From contig JBEVMR010000071.1 in assembly GCA_040508545.1 (NCBI GenBank), positions 7,768-71,767 on the forward strand: a DNA stretch of 64,000 bases, given 5' to 3'. Of this stretch, positions 18,266 through 26,611 are shown one piece after another (position 1 is the stretch's first letter; the number at the start of each line of letters is the position of its first letter). The notes below the pieces were generated by a model. The model searched no databases, had not been told where the DNA came from, and was given only the letters and a program-made list of their open reading frames with translations. Source of the stretch: VRUE01 sp040508545. Lineage in GTDB: Bacteria > Actinomycetota > Thermoleophilia > Solirubrobacterales > 70-9. The position numbers were made by a program, and so were the translations under genes.

Positions 18266-19804
18266 ATGTCGCTTCGCCCTCGTCGTTTGCTGACCCCTTT
18301 GATCCTCACTGCTGCGTTCGCAGCAATAAGTGTCGTTCCGACCGCCGGTCCTGCCGCCGCCGCGTCAAGCACGCCGTCCAAGACCGCGTCCTCGGTTCAG
18401 GCAAACGGCGCGAAGAGCGCTCAGCGCCTCGGCGGGCACGTTCGGCGTGCCTGGCCAGCGACGAAGGCGCACCGCCCGAAGAGGGCGATCACGCGATGGC
18501 TGGCCCGTCAGGTCGGCCCGCGCAAGCCTGTCGCGTGCGCAGAGCGTCCCGGAAAAGCACGCGGCCGCTGCATCGCTCGTCACCGCAGAGGACAAGCATC
18601 GGCCTCAGTCGCGGCGCCAATCGAGATGCGCGCTTCCGTGGCGCGGCCCGGAACGAAGTCCTCGCAAAGCGAAAACGTCGCACTTCGCCTTTCGACCGGC
18701 ACCCGGATCACGTCCCTGCAGCTGATCCGTTCGTTCGACATCCCCACCGATGACCCGTCTTACGAACGCCTGCTCAACTGGTCCTGGACGTATGACTCCG
18801 CAGTCACGGCTACCGCATTCGCATCGGTCGGCCTCCAGGATCAGGCCGGTCGCCTGCTTGACCAGCTGGCAGCGCTACAGCGCAAGAACGGCTCGATCGA
18901 ATTCGCCTTCGATGTCCGGACCGGCGAGAGCAGCGGCACCGTTCGCGCCGGCTCGGTCGCATTCAGCGCGATTGCCTTCAGTGACTACGACTCGGCGTTC
19001 GGCAGCACGCTCTACCTCGACAACTCCCGGCGCGCAGTCGACTACCTCCTGTCGCTGCGCAACGAGGAAGGCCTCGTGCGGGGCGGCCCAGACGTCAAGT
19101 GGGTCTCGACCCAACACAACATCCTCACCCTGATCGCGCTCATGACCCTCTCCCAGCAGCTGGAAGAACAGGGTGACGAAGGCACCGCGACCGCCTATCG
19201 CGAGGCCGCCGCGGGGATCACCAAGAGCATCGACTCACAGCTCATCGTTCGCGACGCAGGGCTCGCGCACTTCCGCCAGGGCGTGGGCGACGAAGTCATC
19301 CCGCTCGACACCCAGGCGCTCGGCATCGTCTATGCCCGCTTCATCGGCGACGACGACCTGGCGAAGCAGGTCTACGAGTACGCCCAGCAGAACTTCGCCA
19401 TCGACGGACGCTCGATCGCGCTGTCGAACGAGGCGGCGAGCTACAACATGACCTACGAAGCCAAGGGGCCGTTCAGCGGCTACCGCCCCTACATCGGCAA
19501 GGGGGCGCCTGATGTCCTCTGGTTCGAGGGAACCGCAGAGATGCGTTTCGTCTCGAGCTTCCTCGGCCAGTCGACCGAAGCGCTGGACGCGAGCATGAGC
19601 TCCTGGTGGGACGTGACCCGCAAGCAGGGTCTCGCCCCGCTCGGCGCCGACCGCACCATCACCGACAACCCGTACAACGAGTACCACGTCTGGCCAACCG
19701 CAGCCGCCGGAGCCTGGACGGTCCTCAGCGGGGCGGCGCAGGACACCGACTGGGCGAATCCGTCAAGAGCGAGCGAGCAAGCGGTCCTCGAACTTCTGCG
19801 CTGA
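18266..19804 (+). CDS. Secreted six-hairpin (alpha/alpha toroid) glycosidase-like protein
   Basis: 512 residues from the ATG at 18266, with AAGGA seven bases upstream. A signal peptide (about 1-32) is followed by a low-complexity basic region to about residue 130. The catalytic-type domain then shows motifs common in six-hairpin glycosidases (WSWTYDSAV, DVKWVSTQHNI, VLWFEGTAEM, NPYNEYHVWPTAAAGAW). It is transcribed divergently from the HEAT-repeat and GT2 genes, 124 bases away, and probably processes the polysaccharide they make. The exact GH family was not recognised. Confidence 0.78.
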   Translation: MSLRPRRLLTPLILTAAFAAISVVPTAGPAAAASSTPSKTASSVQANGAKSAQRLGGHVRRAWPATKAHRPKRAITRWLARQVGPRKPVACAERPGKARGRCIARHRRGQASASVAAPIEMRASVARPGTKSSQSENVALRLSTGTRITSLQLIRSFDIPTDDPSYERLLNWSWTYDSAVTATAFASVGLQDQAGRLLDQLAALQRKNGSIEFAFDVRTGESSGTVRAGSVAFSAIAFSDYDSAFGSTLYLDNSRRAVDYLLSLRNEEGLVRGGPDVKWVSTQHNILTLIALMTLSQQLEEQGDEGTATAYREAAAGITKSIDSQLIVRDAGLAHFRQGVGDEVIPLDTQALGIVYARFIGDDDLAKQVYEYAQQNFAIDGRSIALSNEAASYNMTYEAKGPFSGYRPYIGKGAPDVLWFEGTAEMRFVSSFLGQSTEALDASMSSWWDVTRKQGLAPLGADRTITDNPYNEYHVWPTAAAGAWTVLSGAAQDTDWANPSRASEQAVLELLR

Positions 19805-19923
19805 CCTGGCCGAGCCGTTTCACATTGGATTCGCACGATGGGTCGGGCGGGACCAAACCTGCGCTCCACGGATTGTGAGTCCCCCTGCAAAGCGGAGCGG
19901 ATGAAATTCGGCCCATGGGCGCC

Positions 19924-19969
19924 CAAACGCCCCCGGCTGGATTCGAACCAGCGACCCACGGCTTAGAAG
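19924..19969 (-). repeat. tRNA-Arg 3' half: proximal att copy
   Basis: Identical to 6195-6240 except for one base in the T loop. It starts four bases beyond the tRNA 3' end and ends in the anticodon loop. The 13.7 kb between the copies would be the integrated segment. No integrase gene was found inside. Confidence 0.65.
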
Positions 19970-20001
19970 GCCGTTGCTCTGTCCAACTGAGCTACGGGGG
20001 C
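19928..20001 (-). tRNA. tRNA-Arg (anticodon TCT)
   Basis: 74 bases with a perfect acceptor stem (GCCCCCG / CGGGGGC), D arm AGCTCAGTTGGACAGAGC, anticodon loop CTTCTAA and T arm GCTGG TTCGAAT CCAGC, discriminator G. CCA is not encoded. Confidence 0.97.
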
Positions 20002-20053
20002 GGGTCCGCCTAGATTACGGCCCTGGCAAGCCGCTTTGCGTAGGATCGCCTCG

Positions 20054-20854
20054 ATGCCAAGCATCGATGCGGGAGGCACCGAGCTTCACTACCTGCGCGC
20101 TGGGGCGGGCGAGCCGATGCTGCTGATCCAGGGTATGAGCGCGACGCACATGGCCTGGGGGCGGGCCTTCCTCGGGCCGCTCGAGCAGAGCTTCGAGTGC
20201 ATCGTCTTCGACAACCGCGGCATGGGCCTGTCGGGGCAGGCGCAGCTGCCCTTCGAGATCGCCGACCTGGCCGCTGACGTCCTCGCCCTGCTCGACGCGC
20301 TCGAGCTCGAGCGCGTCCACGTCCTCGGCATCTCGATGGGCGGGATGATCGCCCAGGAGCTGGCGCTGGCCCACCCGGGGCGGATCCGCACGCTGAGCCT
20401 GGGCGCGACCTACTGCGGCGGCCCGCAGGGCAAGCTGATGGCCGACGAGGATCTGCGCATGCTGGGGGCGGCGATGGCCTCCGGCGATCGCGAGCAGGTG
20501 CTGCGCGCGATGTGGGAGATCAATCTCTCGCCCGGCTTCCGCGCCGAGGAGAGCCGCTACGAAGCCTTCCGCGAGATGGCGGTCGCGCTGCAAGCGCCCA
20601 AAGACGTGGTCCTCCAGCAGATGCAGGCCTGCGCCGCGCACGACACCAGCGCCCGCCTCGCCCAGCTCTCCGTTCCGACCCAGGTCATCCACGGCACCGC
20701 CGACCGCCTGCTCCTCGCCGACAACGGGATCCAGATCGCCTCGCTGCTCGCGGTCGAGCCGCAGCTGCTCGAGGACGTCGGCCACATGTTCTGGTGGGAG
20801 CGGCCCGAGCGCTCAGCCGGGCTGGTCCGCGACCACGCCCTCGCCGCTGTTTGA
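20054..20854 (+). CDS. Alpha/beta hydrolase
   Basis: 266 residues from the ATG at 20054. Canonical alpha/beta hydrolase: oxyanion region (LIQGMSATHMAW), nucleophile elbow GISMGG, acid Asp in HGTADRLL and His in DVGHMFWWE. Substrate unknown; related enzymes act on esters, lactones or epoxides. It stands alone right of tRNA-Arg and is convergent with the large membrane protein gene, which ends two bases further on. Confidence 0.88.
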   Translation: MPSIDAGGTELHYLRAGAGEPMLLIQGMSATHMAWGRAFLGPLEQSFECIVFDNRGMGLSGQAQLPFEIADLAADVLALLDALELERVHVLGISMGGMIAQELALAHPGRIRTLSLGATYCGGPQGKLMADEDLRMLGAAMASGDREQVLRAMWEINLSPGFRAEESRYEAFREMAVALQAPKDVVLQQMQACAAHDTSARLAQLSVPTQVIHGTADRLLLADNGIQIASLLAVEPQLLEDVGHMFWWERPERSAGLVRDHALAAV

Positions 20855-20856
20855 CG

Positions 20857-23025
20857 TCACTCGCCGACGTCGGCGCAGGTCTCGTCGAGCTCGCCCTTGA
20901 CCTTGAAGACGTAGTCGGGCTGCGGGGTGATGTCGGGCTCTTCGAGCACCAGTTCCAGCGCCGGGTCGGTTTTCAGCCAGGCGTAGACCGGATACCAGTA
21001 GTCGGCCTCGGGCATGTCCTGCGTCGCCTTGCTGGTGATCAGGAAGTCGTAGTCGCCCTCGTTGACCTGGTGGCGGAACTGGCGGCAGGTCGTCGCCAGG
21101 CGGTACTCCCCATTCGGTCCCTCGACGCCGATGTACTGGACGTAGTTGTCCAGGTTCTTGCCGTAAAAACCGTACTGGCCGAAGAAGATCTCGCCCGACC
21201 CGGCGAGGCCGATCCGCGCCCCCTCACGGTTGTGGGCGAAGGTGTAAGCCTTCCGCGGGCCGCCGTCCTGCAGGAAAGGCAGCGGGTTCTGGTAGTGCTG
21301 CTTGTAGTACTGGACCTCCTGGGCACGCCCGAGGACTACGGCTAAGAGAAGAACGACACCTGAAGCCACCATTACGTAGGCGCGGCTGACCCGGCGGCGC
21401 CCACGCAGCAGGCCAAGCGCCGCGGGCGCCCAGACCAAGGCCAGGGTGAGGAAGACCGTGCCGACTATGTAGTCCGGGTACCAGCGCGGGGTGGTCAGCA
21501 CCGTGATCGCGTAGACGCCGACCAAGAAGAGCAGCGTCTGCCAAGCACGCGAATCGGGGGCCCGCAACGGCCGCGCAATCGGCACCAGGGTCAGCGCCAG
21601 GAGCAGGCCCGGCATCAGGTAGCGCGTGTTGGTGAAGAAGCCCGTCGGCGAGCCTTCCTGGCCGGCCGCGGTGAGCGGCGTGAAGAGGTAGACGACCGCG
21701 GTCAAAAGCGCGGCGGCGGCGACCACCCGGAGGATCTGGTTGCGCGAGCGCACCGCGATGAAGACCGCGGCGGCGACGGCGATGATCAGGATCAGCGGCC
21801 AGAGCGGGCCGAGCGCGTCGCTCAGGTCGGGGAAGAACCAACGCCGGTAGATGGTCGGGTCGGTGAGGTAATCGGCCACCGCGAAGCGGGGCCGCGGATC
21901 GAGTGGCAGCTGGTCTGGCCGCGGCAGGTTAAGCGGCCCCCATTTCGACTGCGGGATCGGGTTGCCGCCGGTGAGGATCGCCGCCCGCACGTACCAGTAG
22001 CCACCGACGACGAAGGCAGGTATCCCGATCGCCGCCGCCGTCACCATCCTGCGCCCGGCACCGCTGACCACGACCATGCCGACCGCGATCGCGCCGACCG
22101 GCGCCAGCAGCGGCAGCTTGACCGAGATCGCCAGCCCGGCGGCGACGCCGGCGAGGATCAGCGGCCCCTTGTCGAGCAGCGGCGCGTCGCGCTCGGGCGC
22201 GTCCTGCACCGCCCCCGCCTCTGGCGCGCGGCGCTGGTGGCCATTGATCAAGAAGGCGGCGAAGGCGAGTAGGAAGGCGAGCCCCATGATGTCGTTGCGC
22301 CCCTCCCCCGGCTGGGTCTCGATCATCACCCCGGCCGAGAAGACGAGCGCGCCGGCGACGAGCGTCGCCGGGCCGACCTTGTAGGGGCGGCCGACGCACC
22401 AGGCGGCGAGCAGGGCGATCGAGAGCCAGATCATGTTGATCAGCGGCGAGAGCCAGTCGCTCTTGAAGAGGACGATGCCGCCGGCGTGGACCAGCTCGGA
22501 GCTGCCCGGGTAGAACCAGGCCGCGAGCCGCAGCGGGTCGGTGTAGTGGAGCGGCAGCGTCGTCCCCTCCTGCGCGATCCGGCCCGAGAAAGGCATGTGG
22601 TACCAGGTGGTGTCGCCGCCGAACATGCCGTGGTCGAGCGCGAGCTGCGAGGGGAAAGTCCACTCGGCGACCACCCAGGAGGCGACGCCGAGCGCGATCA
22701 GCAGCGCTGCCGTTTGCACCTGCGGGGCGCTTACCTCGCGGCTCTGCGGGGGCGCCATCTTCCAGCCGAGCGCCGCGGCGCCGAGCCCGATCGCGATGCT
22801 GACGACGACCGTCCAGCCGACGGTGAGGATCTCGAGCGAGCCGAGTAGCTGCAGCGCCAGGATCAGCAGCGCGACCGCGAGCGTCGCGTCGGCGAGGCGA
22901 GCCAACGCGCCGGAGAACTCGGGCACGATCCAGCGCCGCAGCCAGTAGCCGCCGAGGGCAAGCGCCGCGACGATGCCGATCGTCGCCAGGCAGCCGCCGA
23001 TGTAGGAGCCGAAGGAGGGGGTCAC
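20857..23025 (-). CDS. Large polytopic membrane protein, GT-C-like
   Basis: 722 residues with about 12 membrane helices in the first 590 residues and a C-terminal extracytoplasmic domain of about 130. The long loop after the early helices (FGGDTTWYHMPFSGRIAQEG, then DPLRLAAWFYPGSSEL) and the overall layout resemble lipid-linked-sugar-dependent GT-C transferases (PMT/ArnT-like). The acidic residues in that loop could be catalytic. No closer family is recognised, so the enzymatic role is an inference. Confidence 0.7.
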   Translation of the reverse strand: MTPSFGSYIGGCLATIGIVAALALGGYWLRRWIVPEFSGALARLADATLAVALLILALQLLGSLEILTVGWTVVVSIAIGLGAAALGWKMAPPQSREVSAPQVQTAALLIALGVASWVVAEWTFPSQLALDHGMFGGDTTWYHMPFSGRIAQEGTTLPLHYTDPLRLAAWFYPGSSELVHAGGIVLFKSDWLSPLINMIWLSIALLAAWCVGRPYKVGPATLVAGALVFSAGVMIETQPGEGRNDIMGLAFLLAFAAFLINGHQRRAPEAGAVQDAPERDAPLLDKGPLILAGVAAGLAISVKLPLLAPVGAIAVGMVVVSGAGRRMVTAAAIGIPAFVVGGYWYVRAAILTGGNPIPQSKWGPLNLPRPDQLPLDPRPRFAVADYLTDPTIYRRWFFPDLSDALGPLWPLILIIAVAAAVFIAVRSRNQILRVVAAAALLTAVVYLFTPLTAAGQEGSPTGFFTNTRYLMPGLLLALTLVPIARPLRAPDSRAWQTLLFLVGVYAITVLTTPRWYPDYIVGTVFLTLALVWAPAALGLLRGRRRVSRAYVMVASGVVLLLAVVLGRAQEVQYYKQHYQNPLPFLQDGGPRKAYTFAHNREGARIGLAGSGEIFFGQYGFYGKNLDNYVQYIGVEGPNGEYRLATTCRQFRHQVNEGDYDFLITSKATQDMPEADYWYPVYAWLKTDPALELVLEEPDITPQPDYVFKVKGELDETCADVGE

Positions 23026-23066
23026 GATCGCGGGATGCTATTCGCCGCCGCGGGCGCGCGAGCTGC

Positions 23067-23723
23067 TTAATCCGCGGTGGCAGCCGGGATGCGGCAGGAG
23101 ACGCCGGTGCCGGCCAGACCGCAATAGCCGTTCGGCACCTTGTGCAGGTACTGCTGGTGGTAATCCTCGGCGTAGTAGAAGGGGCCGGCCGGCTCGACCT
23201 CGGTCGTGATCGGCTCGTGGCCGGCGGCGCGCAGAGCCTCGTCGTAGGCCTCGCGCGCCATCTCCGCGGTCGCCTTTTGGGCGTCGCCGGTGAAGTAGAT
23301 GCCCGAGCGGTACTGGGTGCCGACGTCGTTGCCCTGGCGCATTCCCTGGGTCGGGTCGTGCTCCTCGAAGAAGACCTCGAGCAGGCGCGCGTATGAGACC
23401 TGCCTCGGGTCGAAGACGACCAGCACCGCCTCGGCGTGACCGGTTTGGCCCGAGCAGACCTCCTCGTAGGTGGGGTGCGGGGTCGTCCCGTTCATATAGC
23501 CGACCGCCGTCGTGTAGACGCCGTCGAGCACCCAGAAGAGCCGCTCGGCCCCCCAGAAGCAGCCGAGCGCGAAGTAGGCCGTCTCGAGCCCCTCCGGGAA
23601 CGGCGGCGCCAACGGCGCGTCGAGCACGGCGTGGCGCTCGGGCACCTCGAAGGATGGCTCGCTGCGGCCCGGAAGCGCATCCTCCGCCGCCGGCTTCTCG
23701 CTCTTCTGACGGTTCCAGAGCAC
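23067..23723 (-). CDS. msrA: Peptide-methionine (S)-S-oxide reductase MsrA
   Basis: About 218 residues. The catalytic motif is ALGCFWGAERLFW with the active Cys in GCFWG; HPTYEEVCSGQTGHAE and YHQQYLHK are family-typical. Likely recycling Cys residues lie near the C-terminus (GYCGL, GVSCRI). It repairs oxidised methionine. The open frame extends to 23843, but the conserved sequence starts at the GTG at 23721-23723. TACCCT lies six bases upstream as a possible -10, which fits a leaderless transcript and avoids overlap with the divergent gene. Confidence 0.93.
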   Translation of the reverse strand: MLWNRQKSEKPAAEDALPGRSEPSFEVPERHAVLDAPLAPPFPEGLETAYFALGCFWGAERLFWVLDGVYTTAVGYMNGTTPHPTYEEVCSGQTGHAEAVLVVFDPRQVSYARLLEVFFEEHDPTQGMRQGNDVGTQYRSGIYFTGDAQKATAEMAREAYDEALRAAGHEPITTEVEPAGPFYYAEDYHQQYLHKVPNGYCGLAGTGVSCRIPAATAD

Positions 23724-23799
23724 CAACAGAGGGTAGCGTTGCGTAATCGGCTGCCTGGCTCTTCTCTTCGCCCTGATCTCGCCACGCCTGGCGCTCTTC

Positions 23800-24024
23800 G
23801 TGCTGTTCCTCTTCAGCGACCTGCTCAGCCGCGCCTTCGACAACTGGCTCGTGCCGCTGATCGGCTTCTTCCTCCTGCCCTGGACGACGCTTGCCTACGC
23901 GGTGATGTGGTCCTCGTCGAACGGCGTCCTCGGCTTCGAGTGGTTCATCGTCATCGCCGCCTTCCTGATCGACGTCGGCGCCTTCGCCGGCGGCAAGCGG
24001 CGGCGCGAGCAGACCAGCTATTAG
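23800..24024 (+). CDS. Small membrane protein, probably starting upstream of first standard start
   Basis: 74 residues from the GTG at 23800, with two to three membrane segments (FDNWLVPLIGFFLLPWTTLAYAVMW; FEWFIVIAAFLIDVGAF) and a basic C-terminus. Hydrophobic coding sequence (IGCLALLFALISPRLALF) continues upstream in frame to an ATC at 23746, just after a TAG stop, with no ATG, GTG or TTG. A full-length protein would need ATC initiation. It is divergent from msrA. Function unknown. Confidence 0.75.
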   Translation: MLFLFSDLLSRAFDNWLVPLIGFFLLPWTTLAYAVMWSSSNGVLGFEWFIVIAAFLIDVGAFAGGKRRREQTSY

Positions 24025-24033
24025 GAGGAACTC

Positions 24034-24309
24034 CTAGCGGTCTTCGCCGACGGGGTAGGCGAGCCTGACGTGCTCCTTGGCGAGGACGATGAAAGCCCGC
24101 TGCACCGCCTCGCCGCCGGCCAGGGGCGTGATCTCGACGTTGAGCAGGGGTATGAAGGCCACTTCGGGCCGGTTCACCGCGTCCGAGAAACGGCTCTGGT
24201 AGCCCTCGGGCGGCAGGGTCACGTCACCGACGATGAGATGCCGGTCGGTTTCGAAGACGACCCGTTCCCGGCGCCGCGGGCTTCCTGGATGGCTCTCCAT
24301 GGCCGCCAT
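24034..24309 (-). CDS. Small conserved protein (DUF6812-like)
   Basis: About 92 residues. The core RERVVFETDRHLIVGDVTLP followed by a YQSRFSDAVNR segment and a beta-rich end (EVAFIPLLNVEITPL) is typical of small conserved beta-proteins seen in this lineage. Starts at 24300, 24309 or a coupled GTG at 24357 are possible; the last overlaps the stop of the upstream gene. Function unknown. Confidence 0.7.
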   Translation of the reverse strand: MAAMESHPGSPRRRERVVFETDRHLIVGDVTLPPEGYQSRFSDAVNRPEVAFIPLLNVEITPLAGGEAVQRAFIVLAKEHVRLAYPVGEDR

Positions 24310-24353
24310 ATCGGTTATTTCCAGGGAATTCGTGAATGGACAAGCGTCCAGCG

Positions 24354-24626
24354 TCAACTGCCCGCCGCAAGCCAGTCGACGATTCCCGCCACGCGGTCCC
24401 AGTCTTCGCGGTCTTTCGCCTCGACAAGGTCGCGCAGCACTTGCGGCTCGACTGCCATCAACAGCTCGGAGCCCGCAGCCGCCCAGCGGACCAGGGCGTA
24501 GTGAACGAGATCCTCTACCGGGATGCCCGTCGTGTCCGCGAGCACCGCAAAAGTCGGCATAGGGTCTTGCGCTTTCGCCGCTGCGACCTCGTTCGCAAAA
24601 GCTCGATGCTCAGCTGGAACGGTCAT
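24354..24626 (-). CDS. Small conserved protein of unknown function
   Basis: 90 residues from the ATG at 24626. Helical and acidic, beginning TVPAEHRAFANEVAAAK, with VEDLVHYALVRWAAAGSELL in the middle. It is soluble, with no signal or membrane segment. It lies directly upstream of the DUF6812-like gene on the same strand and is probably co-transcribed with it and with the membrane-protein gene upstream. Confidence 0.7.
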   Translation of the reverse strand: MTVPAEHRAFANEVAAAKAQDPMPTFAVLADTTGIPVEDLVHYALVRWAAAGSELLMAVEPQVLRDLVEAKDREDWDRVAGIVDWLAAGS

Positions 24627-24660
24627 GGCAAAGCGATTATCGCCACACGACCTGAAGGTG

Positions 24661-25086
24661 TCAGCGAGGCGTCTCCTCGCCGGCGGGCAACAGGATCGCC
24701 ACCACCAGGGCAACGCCACCGGCCGTCAGGCCGGCGGTGGTGATGCTCAGTTGCAACTGGTTCGAGCTTCCCTCGGCGAGGGCCCAGAGCGCGACCGCCT
24801 CGCTGAACACCAGCGCGAGCAGGGTCGCGGCCGCATAGATGGCTGCGACCAACCGCGCCCGGGCCGGGTCCCGAAAGAGCAGGCCCAGCATTGCGGGCGG
24901 CTGGCGAGTCGGCGAGAAATAGCGAAGCTCGATCGCCAGCGCCAGGATCAGGATCGGGATGATCTGGGCAACCGCCTCGAAGTAGGCGATGCCGGCATGA
25001 CCCTGCACGAGCACCGAGGCGACCAGAAAGGCGATCGGGGGCAGCCCGAATGCAACCGACGCGACGGTGATCCCGAGCCACTTCAA
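24661..25086 (-). CDS. Membrane protein of unknown function immediately downstream of tRNA-Pro
   Basis: 141 residues with four predicted membrane segments (GITVASVAFGLPPIAFLVASVLV; AVAQIIPILILALAIEL; LVAAIYAAATLLALVF; AGLTAGGVALVVAILL). It begins at a TTG only two bases past the tRNA-Pro 3' end and has no ribosome-binding site. If the tRNA and this gene share a transcript, tRNA 3' processing would leave a nearly leaderless mRNA. A later GTG start would delete the first helix. Confidence 0.7.
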   Translation of the reverse strand: MKWLGITVASVAFGLPPIAFLVASVLVQGHAGIAYFEAVAQIIPILILALAIELRYFSPTRQPPAMLGLLFRDPARARLVAAIYAAATLLALVFSEAVALWALAEGSSNQLQLSITTAGLTAGGVALVVAILLPAGEETPR

Positions 25087-25088
25087 AA

Positions 25089-25163
25089 TCGGGGCGGCTG
25101 GATTCGAACCAGCGGTCTCCTACCCCCAAAGCAGGCGCGATAACCAGGCTTCGCTACGCCCCG
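25089..25163 (-). tRNA. tRNA-Pro (anticodon TGG)
   Basis: 75 bases: acceptor CGGGGCG / CGCCCCG, anticodon region CTGCTTTGGGGGTAG giving TGG, T arm GCTGG TTCGAAT CCAGC, discriminator A. CCA is not encoded. Its 5' end overlaps the last ten bases of the HTH gene upstream. Confidence 0.96.
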
Positions 25164-25822
25164 AATCTGCTTGAGTCTAGCCATGTGTCCTTGAGACAAT
25201 CGGTCCAAGCCTGCATTGCCTCACGGAAATACGTGTCGTCAGCGGTGACGGTCAAGACTCCGTGCTTGGATCGCCAGGTTCGCGTCCCCAGCTGACCACT
25301 GTTCGACTTGCGCTGAAGCCGAATGTCCCCAGGGGCAATAGCAAGCTGGGCGCCCCAAAAGGCCTGAATCTCAGCCAGCCTCTGGTCAGCGTGGTACTGA
25401 ACGGAAAACGTCAGATGGTTCGCAGACAAAATATGCATCCATCGGGCCGCGAGCTTCACAACCGCGGGGTCTGAGTTAGCGATCGACACTCTGTGACGAG
25501 ACCGTCGATGACCCTCGGTGATGAACAACACGAGGAAGTCCCGAAAGCTCGGAAGCTCACAGAGATGAACGTAGAAGAGAAGCGCGTCTTCATAGGCAGC
25601 TTCGCGAAGGTCGCGATACTTCGCTTGCATCCTCCGGGTGCCTTTGCTGCGGGCTGACTCCGGCCAACCGCAGTTTGGCTTTCTCGAAATCTCGATGTCG
25701 CGCACCCAGCCGAAGATCGTCGTCCTCGGGATCGCGAGGCGCTCGGCAAGCTCGTCGATCGTCAGCTTCTTCTCAGTGCGAAGCTGCCTTGCCTTCTCCC
25801 TGATGTAGGCCGGATACGCCAT
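25154..25822 (-). CDS. HTH protein with LAGLIDADG-like C-terminal domain
   Basis: 222 residues. An N-terminal resolvase-like helix-turn-helix (KKLTIDELAERLAIPRTTIFGWVRDIEI) is followed by a domain with features of homing-endonuclease-fold proteins (FLVLFITEGHRRSRHRVSIANSDP, then ARWMHIL and a second half). The reading frame enters the tRNA-Pro gene and takes its TAG stop from the tRNA 5' end (GGGGCGTAG). A location at a tRNA and the domain pair suggest a mobile-element regulator or nuclease. The endonuclease call is an inference. Confidence 0.7.
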   Translation of the reverse strand: MAYPAYIREKARQLRTEKKLTIDELAERLAIPRTTIFGWVRDIEISRKPNCGWPESARSKGTRRMQAKYRDLREAAYEDALLFYVHLCELPSFRDFLVLFITEGHRRSRHRVSIANSDPAVVKLAARWMHILSANHLTFSVQYHADQRLAEIQAFWGAQLAIAPGDIRLQRKSNSGQLGTRTWRSKHGVLTVTADDTYFREAMQAWTDCLKDTWLDSSRFGA

Positions 25823-25854
25823 TCCTTACCCGAACGTATGTTCCCATCTGCATC

Positions 25855-25882
25855 GGGGAAGTAGGTAGTCAGAGCACGTACA
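25855..25882 (+). repeat. 28-base sequence repeated in inverted orientation at 28674-28701
   Basis: 23 of 28 bases match the reverse complement of 28674-28701; the first nine, GGGGAAGTA, are identical. The pair brackets the cluster of HTH, DUF5343 and transposase genes. The interval 25823-25984 holds no supportable gene. Confidence 0.45.
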
Positions 25883-25984
25883 ACTTCCCGCCCGATCCGC
25901 TCTAGCTTCCTCGGCGACAACTGACAAGCGGCCGGGGCACCGCTGACACGGCCCCCGGCCTGGCACCAGGAAACGAGGTTCCCG

Positions 25985-26275
25985 ATGCTCCCTCAGCCTA
26001 GCCACGGCTCGGACCGCGGCTGCGATTTGCCATCCACCGAAGGCGACGATGCACGCGCTCAGCGCGCCGTTCTCGATCTTGTGCTGGCAGAGCACCCAGC
26101 CCAGCTCACGATCTGTGAGCTGGGCCGCGAGATCAACCAGGGCGAGGACTTCGCCGCCACCGATGCAGTCGAGCGGGCGATCCGCGATCTGGTCGGCGTC
26201 GGTGTCCTACGCTGCCAGGGCGTCGCCGTCGTGCCGACCCGTGCCGCCATGCACTGCGGTCGGTTATGGCTATAG
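25985..26275 (+). CDS. Small winged-helix-like protein
   Basis: 96 residues. The core (RAQRAVLDLVLAEHPAQLTI, then DAVERAIRDLVGVGVLRCQG, then VVPTRAA) reads as a small winged helix DNA-binding protein. Its end overlaps the start of the XRE-type regulator by ten bases, so the two are co-translated. It is probably a control gene of the mobile cluster. I do not recognise a named family. Confidence 0.65.
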   Translation: MLPQPSHGSDRGCDLPSTEGDDARAQRAVLDLVLAEHPAQLTICELGREINQGEDFAATDAVERAIRDLVGVGVLRCQGVAVVPTRAAMHCGRLWL

Positions 26276-26526
26276 CCGTCGCTCGGCGGTTCGGGGAGAA
26301 CCTGCTCCGCTGTCGGAAGACGGCCGGCCTGTCGCAGGAACAGCTTGGCCTACGCGCTGGCCTTCACCGCACCGAGATCGGGCTGCTGGAGCGCGGTGCG
26401 CGTGTGCCCCGCGTTGACACGCTGATGAAGCTCTCTGCCGCCCTCGACATCTCCCCCCACGATCTGCTCGACGGGATCACTTGGGAGCCTGGCGATACCC
26501 AACGGGGCCACTTCGAGCTTTCCTAG
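26266..26526 (+). CDS. XRE-family helix-turn-helix regulator
   Basis: 86 residues, mostly one Cro/C1-type HTH: ENLLRCRKTAGLSQEQLGLR, then LHRTEIGLLERGARVPRVDTLMK. It is likely a repressor controlling the cluster. A short palindrome TACCTGTATTAGGTA at 26593-26607, between two strong hairpins, is a candidate operator. Confidence 0.88.
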   Translation: MAIAVARRFGENLLRCRKTAGLSQEQLGLRAGLHRTEIGLLERGARVPRVDTLMKLSAALDISPHDLLDGITWEPGDTQRGHFELS

Positions 26527-26539
26527 GGGCCGTGAAAAC

Positions 26540-26573
26540 AAGGACCCCACCGGAACAAACAGGCGGGGTCCTT
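26540..26573. terminator. Hairpin terminator downstream of the XRE gene
   Basis: Nine-bp stem AAGGACCCC / GGGGTCCTT with a 16-base loop. On the minus strand it is followed by TTGTTTTC, so it could end transcripts from both directions. Confidence 0.6.
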
Positions 26574-26611
26574 GGTCGATACTGATACGATTTACCTGTA
26601 TTAGGTACCGA

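Noticed and set aside
25826..26095. Minus-strand ORF with a CQRC...CTC pattern that could be a zinc ribbon
   Set aside because: It overlaps the better supported plus-strand winged-helix gene, and the Cys spacing is irregular. Part of it covers the 28-base repeat. Kept as doubtful, not annotated.
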